Below are positions 42,231 through 51,222 of a stretch of DNA of 64,000 bases, one piece after another. The DNA is taken from contig NC_017093.1 in NCBI RefSeq assembly GCF_000284295.1, forward strand, positions 5,146,001 through 5,210,000, given 5' to 3'. The DNA comes from Actinoplanes missouriensis 431 (GTDB lineage Bacteria > Actinomycetota > Actinomycetes > Mycobacteriales > Micromonosporaceae). Each line of letters opens with the position of its first letter. The stretch's first letter is position 1. The translations under genes and the position numbers were made by a program. The notes under the pieces were generated by a model that made no database searches, had not been told where the DNA came from, and saw only the letters and a program-made list of their open reading frames with translations.

Positions 42231-45200
42231 CTATCCGCAGGTGATGGCGTTGTAGGGTGCCCGGACCCCGTTCGCGGTCGCCTCACCGGCCGGGATCGCC
42301 GCCTTGCGACTGGTGAAGCTCTGGTAGGCGGACTTCCCCGGCGCGACGTTCGCGACCGTCTTCGATCCGTACGGAGTGACCAGCTCGACGGTGATCGGCT
42401 CGTCGCCGGTGTTCTTCGCCGTGACCGCGACGTACGCCGTCCTGGCGAGGCACTGCGACTTGGCGCTCACCTCGAGGTCAACCGCCTGGGTGGGTACGTC
42501 GTACACCTCCCACTCCTGGACACCGGGGGCGCCCTTGCCCTCCTCCGTGCCCGACGCGGTGAGCAGCGCCCGCAGCTTCGTGGTGGTCACCTTGTCGAAC
42601 GTCACGGTGTTCCACGCGGTCGCCGAGGTGCCGTAGGCGGTCGCGCCGGTGACGTCCTTCCACTGTGTTCCATCCCAGTGCTGCAGCTTCCAGGACGCCG
42701 GCGGCGCCACCCCGGCGCCCGTTTCGTCGATGTCCTGGACGAACCAGATCCGGGAGCGGTCCACCGTCACCGGCGACGACCAGTCCAGCTGGATCCACTG
42801 CTCGCCCACCTGCGGCCAGGTGTTCCAGACGTCGGTGTTCGGTCCGACCGGCCCGGTCGGGGTGACCCCGTCGGCGATGTTGTCGGGGGTGACCCAGCCC
42901 GGCGTGAACGACGCGGACGCCGCGCCGGTCCGTGCCACGTTCACCGGCGCCTGCCCGGCCTCGACGGTCTGCGTGCCGACGGCCGAGACGTTGCCCGCCC
43001 GGTCCACCGCGCGGAACTCGACGGTCGCCGCCGCCGAGCCGACCGCGACCGGGCCGGTCGCCGCCGTCCAGGCCCCGCTGCCGATGCGATATTCCACGGT
43101 CGCCACCCCGGAGAGCGCGTCGGTGCCGGTGATCGTCAGTTCCCGCGCGTCCTTGTCGAACGCCGCCGTGACGGCCGGGACGGTCCGGTCGATGCCGACC
43201 GTCCTCTCGGTGACCGCCGAGACGTTGCCCGCGGCGTCCGTCGCGCGGGCCTGAATCGTGACCTCGCCCTCGTCGGTCACGGTGATCGGACCGGTGTAGC
43301 CGGCCCAGTCCCCGCTTCCCCGCTTGAGAGTGATCCTGGGCGCGGCGTCACGGTTGTCCGTGGCGCTCGCCGTGACCGTCACGTTCGTGTTCGCCCAGGG
43401 CGCGTCGGGCGCCGCGGTCAGCGTCGTGACCGGCGCGGTCGTGTCCTGCGGACCACCCGCCCCGACGGTGACCGTCGCGGTGGCGGCCTTGTCGGTGCCG
43501 GCCACCTGCCCGGTCACCTCGAAGGTGCCCTCCTTGGCATAGGAGGCCGGGTCGATCGGCGCCCAGGTCACCCCGATGCCGCTCTGGCGCGACCCGTCGT
43601 TGTAGCCGACCGTGACACCGGACGGCAGGACCGGCGCCACTCCGGCACGGGTGCTGACCGCCACCGGGTCGACCGTGTTGATCTGGACCGGCGCGCTGCC
43701 CCGTACCCAGATGTGGGCCTTTGCCGTGATCGACGTGCCGGCCACGAAGCCGGTGATCGTGAAGTCACCGATCTCCGCGACCCGGTCCGGGTCGATCGCG
43801 CTCCAGGAGACGGCGACCGGCAGCGTAGCCCCGTCGGCGTAGGTCACGTCGACGGTCGCCGGCAGCACCGGCGTCACACCGGTCTGCGTCCGCACGTCCA
43901 CGGTCCGGATCGAGCTGGCCGGGGCCGCGAAGACACGCCACTCCGTGACACCCACCGCCGACCAGCGGTTGCCCGCCGCGTTCGGCAGCGCGTTGAACGT
44001 CGCCCGCAGCCGGGTCGTGGTGACCGGGTCGAACGTGACCACGTTCGTGCGTCCCCGGACGGCCGGGTTGAACCCGGTGCCGCCGGTGGTGTCCTGCCAC
44101 GCCGCGCCGTCCCAGTACTGGATCTTCCAGTTCTGCGGCACCGCGACGCCGCTGCCACCGGTGGTGCTGTCTGACCAGAAGTCGATCGACGCCCGGTTGA
44201 CCCGGACCGAGGACGGGAAGTCGTACTGCAGCCAGCGGGTGGACGGCTCGTTGCCGGTCCAGGTGGCCCAGATGTCCGGGTTGGAGCCGCCGGTGAAGAA
44301 CGGCGCCTTGTCGTCGTTGACCGCGTTGACGTTGTTCCAGCCGGCCGTGAAGCTCGCCGACGGCGTCGCCGAGGTGGCGATGTTGATCTCGCCCTCGACC
44401 AGCGCCGACGCGTTCACCACGACGTCCTTCGTGGACGTCTCGCCGCCGTTCTTCACGGTCAGCCGCAGGGTGTGCCGGCCGGATTCGGTGAACCGGGCGA
44501 TCGTGGTCGGCGCGTTCGCCTCCTCGAAGGCGACGGTGCCGCCGTTCGGCGCGTCCACCACCGACCAGGAGGAGGTGATCGCCGTGCCCGGATCGCCGTC
44601 GTCCTGCGCGAGGCCGAGCAGCCGCACCGAGCCGTCCTGCTGATAGGTGGAGTCCACCCAGGCGTCCGCCAGCGGCGGCTGGTTCTCCGCCCGCGGCGCG
44701 GCCGTCCCGGTGTCGAAGGCCTGGATCTCCTTGATGCCGGTCTTCGCGCCCGGCGTGTGATGCACGGTGATCCGCACCTTCTCCGCGGTCACCTCCGGGA
44801 AGCGGACCTGATTCAGATTCCCCCGGGGGTACGCGGGGATCCGCGCCTGATCCGGAACGGTCTTCCAGCCGTCGCCGTCGTCGTACTGCACGGTGAACTG
44901 GGCGGGCGGCGCGTAGCCCTGGACCGTGGCGGTCGACGACGTCTTGTAGAAGTGCACCCGGACGTCGTCGATCTTCCGCTTACCCTCGAGGTCCACGGTG
45001 ATCGTGTCGGTGGCGTTCGGCGAGCCGGCGGTCCCCCAGAACGGCTCGTTCACGGTGGTGCCGTTGACTGCTCCGGCCGGCGTACGCCCGGAGGCGGAGA
45101 AGGTGGCGGTGGCCGGGCGGCCCTTCGCCACGTTGGCCTTCGGGTTCATGCCGGCCTTGGCCATCACGTCGGTGACCCGCGCGTCCGCCGCGAAGGTGAC

Positions 45201-47678
45201 GTCCTCCGGCGCCTTCAGGCTCTTCTCGGCCGCGTTGGTCACGGTGATCCCGGCCGCGGCGGTGACCTGGCCGCTGGCCGGGTCGTAGACCAGCTTGCCG
45301 AGCTTGTCGGCGGTGAACGCCAGCTCGCCGTCGAGGTAGACGGAGTAGCCCTCGGGCGTGCCCGTGCCGTAGTGCCGCTCGCCGCCCGGCGCGTCCCAGA
45401 CGACCGTCAGGTCCTTGTCGCGGTACTTGATGTTGTTGGCGGTGAAGTGGTCCCAGCCGATGTCGATCGGGTCCAGCTCGATCTTCGCGTCGTCGCGCGG
45501 GCGCAGGCCCATCGCGTCCTCGATGACGGTGAAGTTCGTGGCGCCGAGGATCGTGTGGTGGATCCACGAGCGGTACCCGATGCTCTGGTTCGCGGCCGAG
45601 CCGTCGGCCCAGAACTCGTTCTGGTCGGGGTACCGGTTGTCGCCGTTGTTCTGGTAGTGCGCCCAGGCGTTCCAGTACAGCAGCTTCTTGTACCACTCGG
45701 CGTTGATGTACTCGGTCGGATAGTTGCGCAGCACCGACGACAGCATCCGGAACGTCACCGTCGAGTTGATCACCGAGAAGTTGTTGCTGCCGGGGTCGCC
45801 CTCCGCAGCCGCGGCGGCCTTGTCGGCCTGATTCGCCGTGGTGAACGGGAAGATCGGGTACTGGGTGTCGTCGGCGAACAGCCGCAGAGCCTCGGTGTAC
45901 GGCTGGTCGTAGTCGGCGTCACCGGGCTTGGGCATCAGCCCGACAGAGAACGGGTAGTAGTTGTTGATCTCCTTCCACGGCACCAGGTCACCGGACGCGA
46001 CGTGCCGGTGCTTGAGCAGATTGCCCTTGTGGCCCATCTCGTCCGGCGTGGTGCGGGCCGGCTCCCAGAGGTGCTCCAGCACGGCCGCCTTGATCCGCGC
46101 GGCGAACGCCTCCATCTCGGCGGCCTTCGCGGTGTTCCCGGCGGTCCGGTACGCGGCCGCCGCGGCCTTCGCGTTGGAGTAGAGGTACGCGTTCTCGGTG
46201 CGGTCCATGTTCTGGTTCTTGCGCCAGTCGAACGACACCGCGTCGGCGTCGTTGCCGGTCATCGCGCCCCAGCTGTACTCGATCAGGTCGTTGTCGTCGA
46301 AGTCGTACGCCTCGAGGAGTCCCTTGACGTCGTCCTCGGCGTACTCCGCGAGGTTCTCGGCGATCGCCGCCGGTCCGCCGTGCAGCTGGTACGACCGCCA
46401 GGCCGCCTCGGAGATGTACTCCGTGTAGCTGTTCGACCAGTTCGCCGGGTCGCCCGGGTTGTCCACGTACTTCGAGCTCTTCGCGACCTCGCCGGCCGAC
46501 ACCCAGGAGCCGTAGGAGTACGCCGGGTCGCGGAAGTACTTGAGGTCGTCCACGAACATGCCGGTGGTCAGCACGATCGCGTTGTTGTAGCCGAGCACGC
46601 CCTCCATCGCGGTCGGGAACTGATAGTCGTTGCCCGGGATGTCCGCGTCGAGGAAGTTGAACCGCATCAGCCACCAGCGGTAGAACAACGTCTTGTCGAT
46701 GTTGTTCTCCGGCGTGTCCAGGTAGGGCACGTTCTCCGCCCACCACCGGTTGTACGCCGTGACGTGCCTCGTGTACGCCGCGGCCGGCGCGAGGTCACGG
46801 AACGCGGTGTACTCGCTCGCCGACGCCGGGTTCTCCTTGGCGACGAAACCGAGCTGCACCTTGGCCCGCGCCGAGCCGTTCGCCGGCACCGCGACGGTCC
46901 GCCGCAGCGTGCCCTGGACCGGCGTGAATCCGTCGCCGGAGAACCGCGGGAACAGGTCGGTCAGCTTGTTGAACGAGCGCACCGCGCCGGTCAGCTCGCC
47001 GTTGTCCGATTCCACGGTCCGGGCGAACGGCGAGCTCGCGCTGAGCGTCACGTCCTTCGCGCCGTTCGTGCTGGTCACCTCGAGGTCGGTGACCAGCACG
47101 TTCTGCTCGGTGATGTACTTCGTCTGCACGACCCGCAGGCCGGCCGCGCTGTTGGTGAAGACGCCCCGCCAGTAACTCGGCGTCTGCTTACGCTGGGCGG
47201 CGTCCTCGCTCAGGGTGACGTCGGCTCCGCCGACCGAGAGCGTGATCGTGTACGCCCCCTGCCCGCCCGCGATCGACTCGATGTAGGCGACCTCGCCGCC
47301 GAAGCCGAGCGTCGCCGGCTGATGGGTCTTCATGAAGACCGCGCGGCCACGGCTGAACAGGTACTGGTTCGCGTCGCCGTTGGACCCGCCCGGCGTGTTG
47401 CCGGTGCGGGCCAGCATCCGGTCGATCCAGAAGTCGTTGTCGGGGCTGCTCCCGGCCCCGGCCGCGACGTCGGCGTCGAAGATGGCCTGGAGCTGGTTGC
47501 GAGCGTGATAGCCGGTGCGCTCGTCCGGCACCGGGGTCGCGCTGCCGGTGAAGACCGGGTACGGCGTGCCGCTGTTGGGCGCCGCCTGGGCGGCGGGGGG
47601 AAGGGACACCAGGCCGGCGAGGAGAAGGCCGGCGGTCAGAGCAGCTAGAGGGGGTCGCGGTATCGCGGGCGCTGTCAC
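42231..47678 (-). CDS. Giant secreted MGH1/GH63-like glycoside hydrolase with carbohydrate-binding modules
   Basis: The product is 1815 residues from GTG 47678 (AAAGG 9 nt ahead; GTG 47717 is an alternative). After a Sec signal comes a beta-sandwich (about 50-310) and an (alpha/alpha)6 barrel (about 320-720) with TLFYRWWLMRFNFLDAD, EGVLGYNNAIVLTTG and KNQNMDRTENAYLYSN, of the MGH1/GH63-like clan. The rest holds a discoidin module (about 820-960), a PKD/Ig-like module, a discoidin-like module, two Ig-like (Big_4-type) modules, an OmpL47-like pair, another discoidin-like module and the shared C-terminal two-Cys domain. The substrate is not known; the context suggests an arabinose-containing glycan. 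GH142-like activity is possible but unproven. It is first in the surface operon, and a palindromic operator lies 70 nt upstream. Confidence 0.85.
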   Translation of the reverse strand: MTAPAIPRPPLAALTAGLLLAGLVSLPPAAQAAPNSGTPYPVFTGSATPVPDERTGYHARNQLQAIFDADVAAGAGSSPDNDFWIDRMLARTGNTPGGSNGDANQYLFSRGRAVFMKTHQPATLGFGGEVAYIESIAGGQGAYTITLSVGGADVTLSEDAAQRKQTPSYWRGVFTNSAAGLRVVQTKYITEQNVLVTDLEVTSTNGAKDVTLSASSPFARTVESDNGELTGAVRSFNKLTDLFPRFSGDGFTPVQGTLRRTVAVPANGSARAKVQLGFVAKENPASASEYTAFRDLAPAAAYTRHVTAYNRWWAENVPYLDTPENNIDKTLFYRWWLMRFNFLDADIPGNDYQFPTAMEGVLGYNNAIVLTTGMFVDDLKYFRDPAYSYGSWVSAGEVAKSSKYVDNPGDPANWSNSYTEYISEAAWRSYQLHGGPAAIAENLAEYAEDDVKGLLEAYDFDDNDLIEYSWGAMTGNDADAVSFDWRKNQNMDRTENAYLYSNAKAAAAAYRTAGNTAKAAEMEAFAARIKAAVLEHLWEPARTTPDEMGHKGNLLKHRHVASGDLVPWKEINNYYPFSVGLMPKPGDADYDQPYTEALRLFADDTQYPIFPFTTANQADKAAAAAEGDPGSNNFSVINSTVTFRMLSSVLRNYPTEYINAEWYKKLLYWNAWAHYQNNGDNRYPDQNEFWADGSAANQSIGYRSWIHHTILGATNFTVIEDAMGLRPRDDAKIELDPIDIGWDHFTANNIKYRDKDLTVVWDAPGGERHYGTGTPEGYSVYLDGELAFTADKLGKLVYDPASGQVTAAAGITVTNAAEKSLKAPEDVTFAADARVTDVMAKAGMNPKANVAKGRPATATFSASGRTPAGAVNGTTVNEPFWGTAGSPNATDTITVDLEGKRKIDDVRVHFYKTSSTATVQGYAPPAQFTVQYDDGDGWKTVPDQARIPAYPRGNLNQVRFPEVTAEKVRITVHHTPGAKTGIKEIQAFDTGTAAPRAENQPPLADAWVDSTYQQDGSVRLLGLAQDDGDPGTAITSSWSVVDAPNGGTVAFEEANAPTTIARFTESGRHTLRLTVKNGGETSTKDVVVNASALVEGEINIATSATPSASFTAGWNNVNAVNDDKAPFFTGGSNPDIWATWTGNEPSTRWLQYDFPSSVRVNRASIDFWSDSTTGGSGVAVPQNWKIQYWDGAAWQDTTGGTGFNPAVRGRTNVVTFDPVTTTRLRATFNALPNAAGNRWSAVGVTEWRVFAAPASSIRTVDVRTQTGVTPVLPATVDVTYADGATLPVAVSWSAIDPDRVAEIGDFTITGFVAGTSITAKAHIWVRGSAPVQINTVDPVAVSTRAGVAPVLPSGVTVGYNDGSRQSGIGVTWAPIDPASYAKEGTFEVTGQVAGTDKAATATVTVGAGGPQDTTAPVTTLTAAPDAPWANTNVTVTASATDNRDAAPRITLKRGSGDWAGYTGPITVTDEGEVTIQARATDAAGNVSAVTERTVGIDRTVPAVTAAFDKDARELTITGTDALSGVATVEYRIGSGAWTAATGPVAVGSAAATVEFRAVDRAGNVSAVGTQTVEAGQAPVNVARTGAASASFTPGWVTPDNIADGVTPTGPVGPNTDVWNTWPQVGEQWIQLDWSSPVTVDRSRIWFVQDIDETGAGVAPPASWKLQHWDGTQWKDVTGATAYGTSATAWNTVTFDKVTTTKLRALLTASGTEEGKGAPGVQEWEVYDVPTQAVDLEVSAKSQCLARTAYVAVTAKNTGDEPITVELVTPYGSKTVANVAPGKSAYQSFTSRKAAIPAGEATANGVRAPYNAITCG

Positions 47679-47747
47679 AAGTGGACGCCTTTCGCCTCTT
47701 CTGGGCAGGGAAACCACTCGGAGCGGGTGGCTGCTCCGAGTGATTCA

Positions 47748-47761
47748 CGAAAACCTTTTCG
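47748..47761. promoter_or_regulatory. Palindrome CGAAAACCTTTTCG, shared operator candidate
   Basis: This perfect 14-bp palindrome lies 70 nt upstream of the giant hydrolase start. Its complement matches 13 of 14 bases of the site at 32168-32181 in front of the LacI/import operon. Confidence 0.65.
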
Positions 47762-47893
47762 GGAATGCTTGCAGCACGTTGCGATCGTGTCAACAGGCAG
47801 GTTTCCGCAGCTTGCAGCCTCAAAGGAAGAGATCATGGTGCGTACCCGGACAACGTCGCCGAAAAGCAGAAGGGATGTGACCGAAATGCAAAA

Positions 47894-47921
47894 GCGCCGC
47901 CCGGCAGATGCCGGGCGGCGC
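47894..47921 (-). terminator. Rho-independent terminator of the GH26-like gene
   Basis: A perfect 12-bp G/C stem (GCGCCGCCCGGC with its complement) and a 4-nt loop are followed on the minus strand by TTTTGC. It begins 15 nt past the stop of the 47937-49508 gene. It is the clearest intrinsic terminator in the window and shields the operon that starts at 47678. Confidence 0.92.
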
Positions 47922-47936
47922 TCGCTAGCCAGGGTT

Positions 47937-49508
47937 TCAGCCGATCTTCACGTTGAAGACCGGGTTGGCGGCCAGCTTCTTGAAGGCAGCGAGGCTCGCC
48001 GGGGTACTGTTGATGCTGATGTCCCGGTCGCCCTGGTCGTCCTTCTTCGTGTCGAAGTGGACGATCGCCTTGATGGCGGGACGCTTGGCGAGCTCCGGCA
48101 GGACGTCGTTGTAGACGGCGTCCTTGTCGGCGTACTTGCCGACGCGGTGGTAGCCACCCCACTCGGCCAGCATGAACGGCTTGCCCGGCGCCTTGGCGAC
48201 GGCCCAGTCGTAGAAACCGACGCCACCCTTGGGGGCACGGTCCAGGATGTCGCCGAAGTCGCCGAAGTGGTAGTAGCCCTTCTCGACCGAGACGTAGGAG
48301 TCCAGGCCCACCCAGTCGACGACGTCGTTACCCGGGTAGAGGTCCTTCCACCAGCTCTGCGCCATCCACTTCTCGTTACCCATGTACGCCATCACGTTGA
48401 CCACGTTCGTCACGCCCTGCGCCCGGAGGCGGAGGATGGTGTGGCGGTACATCGCGGCGAAGTCCTTGGCCTCCCAGCCCGAGCCGCGCTTGGCGACGAC
48501 GTCGTTCTCCGGCTCGTGGTTCAGAACCAGGAAGAACTTCTTGCCGTACGCCTTCGCGCGCTTGGCGAACGCGTCGATGCGGGCGTCCTGCTCACCCTTC
48601 GCGACCTTGGCCCAGTTCGAGCCGTAGGCGATCTTCCAGTTCTCCAGCAGCACGCGCGGCTTCGCCGGGTCGTTGGTCATGGCGATCTCGGCCTTGGTCG
48701 GGAACGGCTCGTTGCCCTTGTGGTACTGGTGGAAGATCGTCGCGGTGCGGCCGCTCAGCTTCTCCCAGTCCTTGAGCGCGAGGTCCCGCGGCGCGTCGGT
48801 GAAGCCGCCGGCCGCGCCACCCCAGAGGATGTTGCAGGACGGGACGAGCTTCGCGTTCGTGACACAGTTCGTGCCGGCCTTCGGCGCGGCACCGCTCGCG
48901 GCGGACTTCACCGCGTCGCTGATCGCGGCGGAGGTCAGGAAGGTCAGCTCCGGGCCGCCCTTGGCCTTGTTCTCGGCCGACTGGAACTTGATCGGCGCGG
49001 TCGCGGAGATCGCGAACGAGTAGGTGCCCGGGCCGTAGACCTCGGAGCTCAGGTCGAAGGCGAGGCTGGTGTCGCTGCTCTTCGGGCTCACCGAGGCGAT
49101 CGGCAGGCCCACCTTCGGAGCGTTGGCCGCGGACAGCTTGCCCTCGGTCCAGGTGTTGTCGAGAACGCGGGAAACCGTGACCTTGCCGGTCGGCTTGCCC
49201 AGCGCGCTCAGGAGCAGCTTCGCGTCCTGCACATCGGTGCCGGCCGCAACGGTGAACTTCAGGAACGACGTCTTGACGTCATTGCCGACCTTGCCCGCGA
49301 CCAGCTTGTCCTCGGTGCCGAACGAAGCGGTCTTGCGGGACGACGAGGTGTACGTGTCGTCGCCGGCGGCGACGGCCATCTCCTTGGTGCCCTTGGTCTT
49401 CTTGATGGCAACCGCCTGAGCGGTCGCACCCGGCGCCAACGCGGCAGCGGCGCCCGCGAAAACGGCGGTCAGAGCTGTCAGGTGCTTCGGCAGCTTGGCA
49501 CGTCGCAT
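47937..49508 (-). CDS. Secreted GH26-like glycosidase with CBM96/DNRLRE-like module
   Basis: This 523-residue protein has a Sec signal (about 1-33), a DNRLRE/CBM96-like beta module (about 40-190; DDTYTSSSRKTASFGTEDKL, FLKFTV) and a TIM-barrel catalytic domain resembling GH26. The acid/base Glu lies in LNHEPEND (about 331-334), and the nucleophile is probably Glu 449 in MLAEWGGYH. GH26 enzymes cut beta-mannan or related beta-glycans. GGGGGAG about 7 nt before ATG 49508 fixes the start. A strong terminator isolates it from the surface operon, and I see no copy of the LacI palindrome upstream, so it may be regulated separately. Confidence 0.85.
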   Translation of the reverse strand: MRRAKLPKHLTALTAVFAGAAAALAPGATAQAVAIKKTKGTKEMAVAAGDDTYTSSSRKTASFGTEDKLVAGKVGNDVKTSFLKFTVAAGTDVQDAKLLLSALGKPTGKVTVSRVLDNTWTEGKLSAANAPKVGLPIASVSPKSSDTSLAFDLSSEVYGPGTYSFAISATAPIKFQSAENKAKGGPELTFLTSAAISDAVKSAASGAAPKAGTNCVTNAKLVPSCNILWGGAAGGFTDAPRDLALKDWEKLSGRTATIFHQYHKGNEPFPTKAEIAMTNDPAKPRVLLENWKIAYGSNWAKVAKGEQDARIDAFAKRAKAYGKKFFLVLNHEPENDVVAKRGSGWEAKDFAAMYRHTILRLRAQGVTNVVNVMAYMGNEKWMAQSWWKDLYPGNDVVDWVGLDSYVSVEKGYYHFGDFGDILDRAPKGGVGFYDWAVAKAPGKPFMLAEWGGYHRVGKYADKDAVYNDVLPELAKRPAIKAIVHFDTKKDDQGDRDISINSTPASLAAFKKLAANPVFNVKIG

Positions 49509-50024
49509 TCTGAATCTCCCCCGGTCTGTCCGGCCGTTGTCGGCCGGGCATGTGAAAGAGATTGCGGGTCGTGGGTTGCGGGTCCAGTACCCGGACAGGT
49601 GCCGTGCGGTTGCAGCGGTTTTTCTTTTTGCCGGGGGCGGTTCGCTCAAGTGGCGGGGCGCGGTGCCGACACTTCTGGTCGCCTTCCCCGGCAGACCGTC
49701 CCCGCCCCTGCTAGCGGCCGCGTTTCCCCTGCTCAAGCCCTTGTCCCCGCTCTGTCCCCGCCCGCTTCTCCCCGCTGCGCCGCCCCTGGTTCAGCCCTGC
49801 CCCCGGCACACGGTGGGCCCGCGCCTCCCCCGGCCGCAGGCCCACCGTGTGCTCCCGCCTCCCCAGCCGCAGGCCCACCGTGCGCCCTTGGCCCCCGGCC
49901 CCGCGCTCACCGTGCGATCCCGTCTCCCCCCGGTCCGAGCACACCGTGTGCCCGCTCCCGCCTCCCCCGGCGGCGGGCACACGGTGTGCTTGCGTGCCGG
50001 GCCTCGGGGCGGTAGCCATGGGAC
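49509..50024. other. Long gene-free stretch with C-rich repeats
   Basis: The 516 bases between the divergent GH26-like and dipeptidase genes hold no convincing gene. The left part is the promoter region of the GH26-like gene and has a T-rich run near 49620-49630. From about 49725 the sequence is very C-rich and holds the CACCGTGTGC repeat cluster. Frames open here by composition only. Confidence 0.75.
49807..49989. repeat. Cluster of six CACCGTGTGC-type repeats
   Basis: The motif or its close variants appear at about 49809 (inverted), 49843, 49876, 49908, 49942 and 49978 (inverted), spaced 32-38 bp, each followed by a C-rich run. The same unit occurs three times at 26842-26920. Confidence 0.65.
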
Positions 50025-51197
50025 ATGACGCTGATCATCGACGGCCACAACGACCTGCCGATGCGGCTCCGCGCCCTCCACGGCTCGAGCGTCGCCGGCC
50101 TCGACCAGCACCGCCCGTCCCTGCACACCGACCTGCCACGACTGCGCGCCGGCGGCGTCGGCGGGCAGTTCTGGTCCGTCTACGTCCCGTCCGACCTGCC
50201 GGAACCCGTCGCGCTCACGGCCACCCTCGAACAGATCGACCTGGTGCACCGGATGGTCGCCGCCTACCCCGGCGACCTCGAGATCGCGCACACCGCCGCC
50301 GACGTCGAACGGATCATGGCGGCCGGGCGGATCGCCTCCCTCATCGGCGTCGAGGGCGGCCACTGCCTCGCCGGCTCGACGGGCGTGCTGCGCTCACTCG
50401 CGCGGCTCGGCATCCGATATGTCACGCTTACTCACAATCACCACACCGCGTGGGCGGACTCCGCAGCGCAGCCGCCGGTGGTCGGCGGCCTGTCGGCCGA
50501 AGGGCGCGATCTGGTACGGGACATGCAGCGCCTCGGTGTCCTCGTGGACCTGTCGCACGTCGCGCCGGTGACCATGCACGCCGCCCTGGACGTCGCCGGC
50601 GCGCCGGTGATCTTCTCGCACTCGGGTGCCAGGGCCGTCACCGATCATCCCCGCAACGTGCCCGACGACGTGCTGACCAGGCTTCCCGGCAACGGTGGGG
50701 TGGCCCAGCTGACCTTCGTGGCGCCCTTCGTCTCCGCGGCGGTCCGGGACTGGGCGGCCGCGGCCGAGGCCGAGTGGGCACGGCTCGGACTGCCGGCGCT
50801 GCCCGACCCGTGGCCCCGGTCGCCTCGTCCCGGCGAGGACCCGTCCGCCGTACCCGTGATCGTGGCGCCGGACCCGGCCGCAGAGCCCGCGTTCCGCGCC
50901 TGGCTCGCCGCGCACCCGAAGCCAGCCGCCACGATCGCGCAGGTGGCCGACCATGTCGACCACGCCAGGGCGGTCGCCGGCGTGGATCACGTGGGCCTGG
51001 GCGGCGACTTCGACGGCACGACCGAGCTGCCGGCGGGACTGCCCGACGTGTCGGGGTACCCGCGGCTGCTCGACGAGTTGCGCGGCCGCGGATGGTCCGA
51101 GGCCGACCTGACGAAGCTGGCCTCGGGCAACATCCTCCGGGCGATGCGGGACGCCGAGTCACGGGCCGGGGAGATGCTCTGGCCCGTACCCTCCTAG
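50025..51197 (+). CDS. Membrane-dipeptidase-type (M19) peptidase
   Basis: This 390-residue protein of the renal dipeptidase family starts with IDGHNDLP, which supplies the first zinc ligands. It continues with SLIGVEGGHCL (bridging Glu), YVTLTHNHHTAWADS, VDLSHVAP, IFSHSGARAV and LGGDFDG, all signature parts of M19 enzymes. It cleaves dipeptides and may accept D-residues. There is no signal peptide, so it is likely cytoplasmic. Convergent downstream is an amino-acid permease, a possible functional neighbour. The ATG follows a weak ribosome binding site. Confidence 0.95.
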   Translation: MTLIIDGHNDLPMRLRALHGSSVAGLDQHRPSLHTDLPRLRAGGVGGQFWSVYVPSDLPEPVALTATLEQIDLVHRMVAAYPGDLEIAHTAADVERIMAAGRIASLIGVEGGHCLAGSTGVLRSLARLGIRYVTLTHNHHTAWADSAAQPPVVGGLSAEGRDLVRDMQRLGVLVDLSHVAPVTMHAALDVAGAPVIFSHSGARAVTDHPRNVPDDVLTRLPGNGGVAQLTFVAPFVSAAVRDWAAAAEAEWARLGLPALPDPWPRSPRPGEDPSAVPVIVAPDPAAEPAFRAWLAAHPKPAATIAQVADHVDHARAVAGVDHVGLGGDFDGTTELPAGLPDVSGYPRLLDELRGRGWSEADLTKLASGNILRAMRDAESRAGEMLWPVPS

Positions 51198-51222
51198 TCG
51201 TTTCTTGGCATTTGGTCCGTTT

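Noticed and set aside
40251..44174. A 1307-codon plus-strand open frame
   Set aside because: Antisense to two recognised glycosidase genes. Its translation is rich in Arg/Gly/Asp with no domain, typical of a mirror frame.
44472..47648. A 1058-codon plus-strand open frame
   Set aside because: Antisense to the giant hydrolase catalytic region; low-complexity Val/Arg/His composition and no motif.
49509..50024. Small genes in the C-rich gap
   Set aside because: Frames here are Pro/Arg low-complexity and follow from the repeat cluster; none has a start with a binding site or a recognisable family.
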